Below are positions 15,087-20,435 of a DNA stretch of 20,435 nt, one piece after another; position 1 is the stretch's first letter; each line of letters starts with the position of its first letter. The translations under genes and the position numbers were made by a program. The stretch is taken from the NCBI GenBank assembly GCA_040755755.1, contig JBFLZW010000052.1:1-20435 (forward strand). Direction: 5' to 3'. Source of the DNA: a bacterium (GTDB taxonomy: Bacteria; SZUA-182; DTGQ01). The notes under the pieces are model-generated. The model did no database searches, was not told where the DNA came from, and saw nothing but the letters and a program-made list of their open reading frames with translations.

Positions 15087-17252
15087 ATGACTAAACCTGT
15101 TCAGCCGATTTTTTCCTTCGATGCCGGTGGCTTCACCATGGTGGAATTGCTGATTGCCACCGCTATCCTGCTGCTTGCTCTTTCGGCAGCCTTTGGGATG
15201 ATGCTTTCCCAGAAAAAAGCCTACAAGGATGAGAATGAGCTGATCGAGATGTCTCAAGGCACACGGGCTTCCGTGGATATCCTGCTCAGGGACCTTCGTC
15301 ATGCCGGTTACAAGGTTCTGGAATCAGATTATCTTGGATCACTCTCCGACTGGGTTTCCAGTGAATATCTGCCCACCTACCCTGCTACTGTCAGTCTGGC
15401 TTCGAATAGCTGTCCGATAATTACCCAGGGTGAAGGTACGAATCCTGACATGATCACCCTCTTTATCGCGGACCTCAAAGAGAATGCCCTGGTAGCCGAT
15501 GCAGCCAGCGGCAGCACAACGATTACCCTTGATCCCAATGCTCCCGGTTTTTCCGGCAGTACCAAGTTCAGGATCAACGATGTCATCCGCCTCGGTGATC
15601 ATACCGAATTTGCCAGGATTACCGGCGTTTCGGGCAACTGCCTGACCATCGATACCAACCCCACCGCGAATGGAAATCAGGGGCTGGCGGAGGCTCATCC
15701 TGCCGGTGAACCCATCAGGGAAGTCAATGTAGTGACCTATGCCGTAATCAATGAGGGCAACGATCCATCTCATGAGCATCATACGGCAGGACATCCTGTG
15801 CTTAAAAGAAAGCTGAACGATACCGACTACGCGGATGTGGCCGAAGACGTGGAGGACATGCAGATCATACCGTATGCTCCCCCGCGCTACAAGCTGCAAT
15901 TGATCAGCCGCACTGCAAGCAGGGGTGATTTCGCCAAAGTGTCTGCGGATGGATACCGGCGGACCGAGCTGCTGGCTGACTTCCGGCTGAGGAACTACGT
16001 AAAGTCAAGCTGCCTGCCGGCAGAAACACCGGTTATAACCTCTCTGACCGGACTTAATTCATCAACGCCCTGTAACATCCAGGTCGCCTGGACGGCAGCT
16101 ACCAGGAACATTAAAGGCCAAACCCTCACTTCCGAGTGTGCGGTAACCGACTATGTCGTCACCTATGCTCCCACACCAGGCACCCGGTTCTACACAGCCT
16201 ATCCGGGCAACACTACCAGTTGCTCGCTCAACATCAGCGAGATTCTGCGAGATGCCAATTATACAACCAACACCTACTATATCAGTGTAGCAGCGGTCAA
16301 CGCCGGCGGCCTGGGCGCCTATTCCGCAGAGCAAACCATCAGCGATACCAGTCCCCCGTCAACCCCTGCGAATCTGACAGCCAGCGTCAGTACCACCGAC
16401 ATCAATGATGCAGCCATCCCCGGCCATTCGATTACTCTCAATTGGGTCGGTAATCCGGAATGTGACGTCGTGGCCTACCGCATCTATCGGGGGACCACGT
16501 CCGGCGGTCCCTATACACTGATAGCCAGTGACCCCAATATTAATGTCGGGACCACGCAGAACTATACTTACCAGGATATCAACCTTGCCTGCAACACCTA
16601 TTACTATGTGGTCAAGGCATATGACCTGCGGTATGAAAGTCCCGGCTCCAGTGAAGCATTCGCTACGGTAATTGACAGCAATGCTCCTGTCGGGCCGACC
16701 GGCTTTTCCGCTGCCCCTGCGGGCACTACGGTGACCTTCAACTGGACGACATCGATCGATGATCCAGCGAATGGCTGGGGAGATGACGATGTCGTCGGAT
16801 ATCATATTTATGCCTTGTTTAATGGTGCCGAGATTCTGCTGGACAGCGCAAATCCGGCAGGCCATACTACCAAGACCCTTGACAATCCGCTTGGATACAC
16901 CAACTTCGGCATCAAAGCCATAGACATATGCGGCAATACCAGCATCATGATCACTCAGGCAAGTTGCCCGAATCCACCCTCGGTCACCATCATCAGCCCA
17001 TCCTCTGGAGATACGGTCGCCGGAGCTGTCACCATTTATGGATGGGCAAGCTCCACCCAGTCCCTGGAATGGGTGAAGTTAAAAATCAATGGCGGACCCT
17101 GGATACTGGCTGAGGGGACCGCTACCTGGAGCTACACCTGGAATACATTAACGCTCGCTAACGGATCCTATACCATAACCGTTAAAGCCCTGGATGCCAA
17201 TGACTGCTCCACAGATGCATCAATCAATGTTGTGGTCAGCAACGGGCCGTAA
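15087..17252 (+). CDS. pilW: Giant PilW-like minor pilin with fibronectin-III and Ig-like domains
   Basis: This 721-aa protein starts with a short class III leader cut after Gly15, mature F-T-M-V-E (Glu20 is +5) and a hydrophobic helix to about 40. Residues 40-305 are PilW-like (MSQGTRASVDILLRDLRHAGYK at 55-76). Unlike ordinary PilW (about 250-350 aa), three fibronectin-III-like domains follow (about 315-418, 423-527, 533-625; repeated Y-x-I-Y-R/A and YYYVVKAYD-type strands), then an Ig-like domain (628-717; SVTIISPSSGDTVAGAVTI, NGSYTITVKALD). Such domains are common in adhesins, so a pilus-tip adhesin is inferred, perhaps doing the job of PilY1, which is absent here. GAGG lies 9 bases before the ATG. 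Confidence 0.9.
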   Translation: MTKPVQPIFSFDAGGFTMVELLIATAILLLALSAAFGMMLSQKKAYKDENELIEMSQGTRASVDILLRDLRHAGYKVLESDYLGSLSDWVSSEYLPTYPATVSLASNSCPIITQGEGTNPDMITLFIADLKENALVADAASGSTTITLDPNAPGFSGSTKFRINDVIRLGDHTEFARITGVSGNCLTIDTNPTANGNQGLAEAHPAGEPIREVNVVTYAVINEGNDPSHEHHTAGHPVLKRKLNDTDYADVAEDVEDMQIIPYAPPRYKLQLISRTASRGDFAKVSADGYRRTELLADFRLRNYVKSSCLPAETPVITSLTGLNSSTPCNIQVAWTAATRNIKGQTLTSECAVTDYVVTYAPTPGTRFYTAYPGNTTSCSLNISEILRDANYTTNTYYISVAAVNAGGLGAYSAEQTISDTSPPSTPANLTASVSTTDINDAAIPGHSITLNWVGNPECDVVAYRIYRGTTSGGPYTLIASDPNINVGTTQNYTYQDINLACNTYYYVVKAYDLRYESPGSSEAFATVIDSNAPVGPTGFSAAPAGTTVTFNWTTSIDDPANGWGDDDVVGYHIYALFNGAEILLDSANPAGHTTKTLDNPLGYTNFGIKAIDICGNTSIMITQASCPNPPSVTIISPSSGDTVAGAVTIYGWASSTQSLEWVKLKINGGPWILAEGTATWSYTWNTLTLANGSYTITVKALDANDCSTDASINVVVSNGP

Positions 17253-17289
17253 GGCAGGGAACTGCAATTTCAAAGGAGGACTTAAGCCA

Positions 17290-18378
17290 ATGACTGAGTA
17301 TAGATCATTGCCGGGAAGAGTCCTGCGGCTTTTTCAGGCAGCCTGGCTTTGTCAGGATAACCAAGGAATGGCCATGGTTATCGTCCTGTCCGTGATGGCG
17401 GCTCTTTTTGCGATCGGGACAGCATCCTTGACCAATTCGGCCACGGAAAACAAGATCAGTCAGAACTACCAGAAAAGCGTTCGGGCCTTTTATGACTGTG
17501 AGGCTGGAATAGCCGAGGGTATGGCCAAAATCAAATCCGGGACGGCTGTTATAGAACAGGATGGCGATCCCAACTGGATATCGACCACCCAATCATACCT
17601 GTTCAAATATCGATACCATACTACATATGATGCCGCTAACCGCACTTACACCATAACTTCCGAGGGAAAGGATCCCTCGCAAACCGCCAACCGCCGGATC
17701 GTGGCTGAAATGAAGCGCATTTTCAGTGCCGGTGATATCAGATCGCCGGTTTATTGCGGCTCGGGAGAGACCAAGGGTAACGCTAACTCGATCCGGGGTG
17801 ATTCCGTCTCTCCTGCCTGGGCGAGTGATGGCGATTCCTCGAACGAGGGCAGTGTTCCCTGTGTTACTACGCCAAATCCCTACGTCAGCGCGACCAACCC
17901 TCTGAAGGTGGACCAGACCCAGCTTTTTACCGCAGATCCCAACAAGGTTGACTACGATGTCGATCCCATTGATCTTGTGGCCATGGCCAATTTTTACAAA
18001 GACCTTCCCCCGGACATGACCAGCATCCCGACCGGTACGACAGTCACTATCGGGAGTGAGACGGATACCAAGGTAGTCTACATCAACGGGAATCAAACCA
18101 TTGCGGGAGATAAATACGGCTATGGCATCCTGGTGGTCACCGGTGACCTCCATATTTCGGGACAGCTTCACTGGAACGGTATAGTCATCGTTCTGGGCAA
18201 CAACCTTATCCAGACCGGCGGTGGAGTCAGCGGCCTCCAGGTTACCGGAGCGGTCCTGACTCCGAACCATTTTGAAATCAGGGGAAATGCGGATATCCAA
18301 TGGTCAGCCGATGTGGTGAAAAAGGTCATCAATAATGCCGGCGATCCCCTGAAGGTTGTCAGTTGGAAGGAGGAATGA
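17290..18378 (+). CDS. pilX: PilX-like minor pilin/pilus assembly protein
   Basis: This 362-aa protein has an N-terminal PilX-type segment: a 26-residue lead ending DNQG, then MAMVIVLSVMAALFAIGTASLTNSATENKISQNYQ, the usual PilX helix without the +5 Glu. A typical FYDCEAGIAEGMAKIKSG stretch follows (68-85). The long C-terminal part (about 160-362) is beta-rich, with YGYGILVVTGDLHISGQLHWNGIVIVLG-type turns suggesting a beta-helix or sandwich. This makes it longer than classical PilX. The ATG at 17290 is preceded by AAAGGAGG. The frame is open upstream into pilW but without support. It probably associates with the PilV- and PilW-like proteins at the pilus tip. Its stop codon abuts the next gene. 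Confidence 0.85.
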   Translation: MTEYRSLPGRVLRLFQAAWLCQDNQGMAMVIVLSVMAALFAIGTASLTNSATENKISQNYQKSVRAFYDCEAGIAEGMAKIKSGTAVIEQDGDPNWISTTQSYLFKYRYHTTYDAANRTYTITSEGKDPSQTANRRIVAEMKRIFSAGDIRSPVYCGSGETKGNANSIRGDSVSPAWASDGDSSNEGSVPCVTTPNPYVSATNPLKVDQTQLFTADPNKVDYDVDPIDLVAMANFYKDLPPDMTSIPTGTTVTIGSETDTKVVYINGNQTIAGDKYGYGILVVTGDLHISGQLHWNGIVIVLGNNLIQTGGGVSGLQVTGAVLTPNHFEIRGNADIQWSADVVKKVINNAGDPLKVVSWKEE

Positions 18379-18380
18379 GT

Positions 18381-18881
18381 ATGAACACCCGGTTATTATC
18401 CCATCAGGCCGCCTTCACGATGACCGAAGTCCTGATAGTTACCTCGATAGTTGTAATTTTGGTTACTCTTGGCGGGCCAAGCATCGTTCACATGATGCCT
18501 CAAATCAGGCTCAACAGTACTGCTCAGAATCTGGTGAATGACCTGCAGTTTGCCCGCATGCGTTCAATCACAACCTCCAAAGAATACCGGCTGAGCTTTG
18601 ATGCCTCTGCGGAAAGCTACCGGATAGAAGAAGGCAATAAATCAGAAGGATCGAGCTGGCCAGGCACTTTGGTTGATCTGGAAAGAAGGCTGCATGACAG
18701 TTCCAACCTGTATTATCAAAAAAATATCGATATCAACAGCGTAACCCAGGATCCGGTTTTCAATCCAAAGGGGTTATGTTCAGCGGTCTCGACGATCAAG
18801 ATTCAGAACAGTGATGGAGGCAAAAAAAAGATCGTCATTAACCTGGCAGGAGGGGTTAAAGTTTATGATACCTGGGATTAG
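18381..18881 (+). CDS. fimT: FimT/GspH-like pseudopilin
   Basis: This 166-aa pseudopilin has an 11-residue leader, MNTRLLSHQAA, cut before mature F-T-M-T-E (Glu at +5), then VLIVTSIVVILVTLGGPSIVHM and the FimT/GspH marker NLVNDLQFARMRSITTSKEYRLSF. The residue before the cut is Ala instead of the usual Gly. FimT/GspH proteins are minor components; some FimT proteins bind DNA for uptake, and this one has a basic patch (GGKKKIVI near 150) but no proven role. AAGGAGG lies 7 bases before ATG 18381. An ATG at 18375 overlaps the preceding stop codon but is too near the ribosome-binding site. It is the last gene of the pilin operon. Confidence 0.85.
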   Translation: MNTRLLSHQAAFTMTEVLIVTSIVVILVTLGGPSIVHMMPQIRLNSTAQNLVNDLQFARMRSITTSKEYRLSFDASAESYRIEEGNKSEGSSWPGTLVDLERRLHDSSNLYYQKNIDINSVTQDPVFNPKGLCSAVSTIKIQNSDGGKKKIVINLAGGVKVYDTWD

Positions 18882-18968
18882 CAGCAGCTTTTTCGGCGGG
18901 GAAAGGCCGGTAACTGAACATTAAATTCACAGCCCGTTAGGCTCGACCACGAGATCGCGTGCGGTATT

Positions 18969-18995
18969 GGGTGGGGCGAAAAAGCAGCCCCACCC
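18969..18995. repeat. GC-rich hairpin containing a dispersed repeat
   Basis: GGGTGGGGC (18969-18977) pairs perfectly with GCCCCACCC (18987-18995). The right part, from 18981 to 19002, matches 11284-11305 at 21 of 22 bases. It lies about 90 bases after the pilin operon, so it could act as a terminator, but no U-tract follows. Confidence 0.7.
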
Positions 18996-19028
18996 TCCAT
19001 GTGATCGATGCCTTTCTTAGAGGGGATA

Positions 19029-19082
19029 GCCCTCCTCCACTCCCTCGTCCCCCTTTGGGGGAGAGGTCTGGGGTGAGGGGGC
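19029..19082. repeat. REP-like CCCTCACCCC/CTCTCCC palindrome
   Basis: An imperfect inverted repeat is centred on CCCCC-TTT-GGGGG (19049-19061), with flanks CCTCCACTCCCTC and GAGGTCTGGGGTGAGG. Read on the - strand it gives the CCCTCACCCCAGACCTCTCC pattern that occurs as an intergenic repeat in many bacterial genomes. Nothing suggests coding. Confidence 0.75.
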
Positions 19083-19124
19083 TATTATTTGACCGGCTGT
19101 GTAATTCCCGCGAATCGCCTCTAC

Positions 19125-19859
19125 TTATTCCTGTTTCTTAATGACCACATTGACCTTATCTTTGAGGATATTCTTGAATTCGTTGGCGTCATCGCTCTTT
19201 CCCTCATACAAACCATAATGAATGGGTATCGCAATTTTTGCCTTAACGTCGAGTACCGAATCTGCGGCTTCCTTTATATTATTCATCGTATATGTCTGTC
19301 CAAGAGGGACCAAGGCGATATCACAATTGAAATTCTTCATTTCCGGTATCTTCTCTGTATCCCCCGCATGATATATTCTCACTCCATGTATTGTGAGGAT
19401 ATATCCCATCCATTTATTTCCTTTGGGATGATACTTTGTCTTTACGAGGTTATAAGCCGGCACAGCTTCTGCGAGGATACCATTTATGGTGGTCTTCATT
19501 CCAGGTTCCAGGAGAATAACTTTGGATTTTTTTACTTTTTCAAGGTCCTGTGCACAATCTTTGGGAACTGTCAACACGGTGTTTTCCGTTGTGACCTGAG
19601 AAATATCCGGCAGAGAAAAATGATCGGGATGCTTGTGCGTAATAAAAACAATGTCAGCCTTATCAGATTTTTTAATTTGATATGGATCAAAATAGATTAC
19701 CTGATCGTCAGCGTTGATTTTAACCGTAGCCTGTCCTAACCAGTGGATATTCTCGACCATTTGTTCAGGATTAATCTTCTTGGAATCTTCGCTGTGACTG
19801 AGAGAAGAAAAGGTTAAGAGTGCAGAGAAAATAATTATATAAAATATAATTTTTTTCAT
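19125..19859 (-). CDS. Exported metallo-beta-lactamase-fold hydrolase
   Basis: This 244-aa protein starts with a Sec signal peptide (MKKIIFYIIIFSALLTFSSLSHSE, probable cut near 23), so it acts in the periplasm or outside. The mature part is an MBL-fold hydrolase of the UlaG-like/metal-dependent type. The metal-binding HKHPDH (75-80) is present, then KYHPKGNKWMGYIL (142-154), Asp167 in HAGDTEKIPEM and His214 in IPIHYG. Together these give a full binuclear metal site, so it should be active. The substrate is unknown; cytosolic relatives act on lactones, phosphodiesters or N-acyl lipids. The ATG at 19859 has GGAG 7 bases upstream. The A/T-richness of this gene contrasts with its neighbours and may mark acquisition. 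Confidence 0.92.
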   Translation of the reverse strand: MKKIIFYIIIFSALLTFSSLSHSEDSKKINPEQMVENIHWLGQATVKINADDQVIYFDPYQIKKSDKADIVFITHKHPDHFSLPDISQVTTENTVLTVPKDCAQDLEKVKKSKVILLEPGMKTTINGILAEAVPAYNLVKTKYHPKGNKWMGYILTIHGVRIYHAGDTEKIPEMKNFNCDIALVPLGQTYTMNNIKEAADSVLDVKAKIAIPIHYGLYEGKSDDANEFKNILKDKVNVVIKKQE

Positions 19860-19890
19860 CAAAGATCTCCATTTCTTAATAATTTATTCG

Positions 19891-20034
19891 CTACCGGACA
19901 CTTTTTTTTCAATTAATCAACCGCGAATGCACACGAATAGACGCTAATAAATTCTTTTGATTTGCCTTCATTATCGAGTCCCCTTTGTTCAGTTCGCGTT
20001 CATTCGCGGTTGTTACCTCAAAAGTGTCCGGTAG
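19891..20034. mobile_element. 144-bp MITE-like palindromic element
   Basis: CTACCGGACACTTTT (19891-19905) is the exact reverse complement of 20020-20034, giving 15-bp terminal inverted repeats. Nested inside, AACCGCGAATG (19919-19929) pairs with CATTCGCGGTT (20001-20011). The interior carries GAATAGACGC- and TTCGCGTTCATTCGCGG-like units seen as dispersed repeats in other genomes. No transposase or reading frame is present. No target duplication is obvious at the edges. Either a non-autonomous miniature transposon or an old insertion-sequence remnant fits. Confidence 0.6.
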
Positions 20035-20085
20035 AGAGAAGTGCCGAAACTCTTTGAAAATATATTGACTCTTCCCCCCGTTGTA

Positions 20086-20435
20086 CTATGCTTTTACGAC
20101 CTTTTCATCCTTCAGCGAAACGCGCAAGGCATTTCTGGTGTCAATGATCAGTTTAGCCACAGAGTACAGCCACTTGTAGTCATAATCAGAATGGTCGGTC
20201 ACGATGACCACGGCATCATAGGAAGAGACCGTGTGCTCAGTGAGCGGAACGGATTTCATGCTCAGAGCATGATGCCGCATTTTGGGAAGCTCAGGAACAT
20301 ACGGGTCATTGTAGTCCACGACAGCTCCCTTGCTCTGGTACAGCTCGATTACCTTGAAGGATGGGGATTCCCGCGGGTCGTCAACATCTTTTTTGTAGGC
20401 AATCCCCAGAACCAGCACCCGTGCCCCTTTCAGGC
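20086..20435 (-). CDS. Nucleotide-sugar dehydrogenase, C-terminal part (cut by the window edge)
   Basis: Only the last 116 or so residues are present; the frame runs open off the right edge. They match the C-terminal domain of the UDP-glucose/GDP-mannose dehydrogenase family: VLVLGIAYKKDVDDPRESPS, then DYNDPYVPELPKM, SSYDAVVIVTDHSDYDY and LIIDTRNA. The family oxidises the C6 hydroxyl of a UDP- or GDP-sugar to a carboxylate with two NAD+. The sequence is closest in feel to UDP-N-acetylglucosamine/UDP-hexosamine dehydrogenases of surface-polysaccharide loci, but the substrate is not certain. The GTG at 20418 is internal, not the start. It suggests that an exopolysaccharide or O-antigen locus continues to the right. 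Confidence 0.93.
   Translation of the reverse strand, partial: LKGARVLVLGIAYKKDVDDPRESPSFKVIELYQSKGAVVDYNDPYVPELPKMRHHALSMKSVPLTEHTVSSYDAVVIVTDHSDYDYKWLYSVAKLIIDTRNALRVSLKDEKVVKA

Noticed and set aside
18969-18995. Intrinsic terminator of the pilin operon
   Set aside because: The stem is good, but no U-tract follows on either strand. It is reported as a repeat hairpin instead.
19089-19739. 216-codon + strand reading frame opposite the MBL hydrolase
   Set aside because: The - strand gene has a signal peptide, full metal motifs and a good ribosome-binding site. The + strand product is a low-complexity Ile/Phe/Cys-rich shadow.

Overview
The window looks like the chromosome of a Gram-negative-type (diderm) bacterium with type IV pili and a surface-polysaccharide or exosortase-linked envelope. 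The evidence is a minor-pilin operon, a FemAB-like protein of the kind linked to PEP-CTERM/EPS systems, a nucleotide-sugar dehydrogenase fragment and two proteins with Sec signal peptides. The intergenic DNA is full of short dispersed repeats, seen in several environmental lineages such as Desulfobacterota, Nitrospirota and uncultured candidate phyla. The sequence alone does not fix the phylum.

Region 1 (about 1-4338) is the right end of an integrated mobile element. Four + strand genes lie in tight order: a VirD4/TraD-like or HerA-like ATPase, an unrecognised 187-aa protein, an excisionase-type helix-turn-helix protein and a tyrosine integrase. The integrase stops 18 bases before the 3' end of a tRNA-Lys(UUU) gene on the - strand, which is the classical integration layout. 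The xis and int frames overlap by about 197 bases. A hairpin over the int stop codon also serves as a terminator just downstream of the tRNA. The left end of the element lies outside the window.

Region 2 (4339-5957) is host core: tRNA-Lys with a consensus sigma-70 promoter, and purA (adenylosuccinate synthetase) with its own promoter, both on the - strand.

Region 3 (5994-11255) holds a PAPS-dependent-type sulfotransferase, a small secreted proline-rich protein with a strong terminator, a long fusion of protein-L-isoaspartate methyltransferase with an erythromycin-esterase-like domain, and a small conserved-looking protein on the opposite strand.

Region 4 (11256-14310) is repeat-rich DNA around a FemAB-like acyltransferase and a DegT-family PLP aminotransferase, probably acting in envelope or glycan synthesis.

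Region 5 (14557-18881) is a four-gene minor (pseudo)pilin operon in the order PilV-, PilW-, PilX- and FimT/GspH-like. The PilW-like protein is unusually large because three fibronectin-III-like domains and one Ig-like domain follow the pilin part. This makes it a candidate pilus-tip adhesin.

Region 6 (18882-20435) holds two GC-rich dispersed hairpins, an exported metallo-beta-lactamase-fold hydrolase (- strand), a 144-bp MITE-like palindromic element and the C-terminal part of a nucleotide-sugar dehydrogenase (- strand). The items most worth a second look are the element end with its dual-coded xis/int junction, the multidomain PilW, the methyltransferase/esterase fusion, and the repeat families.
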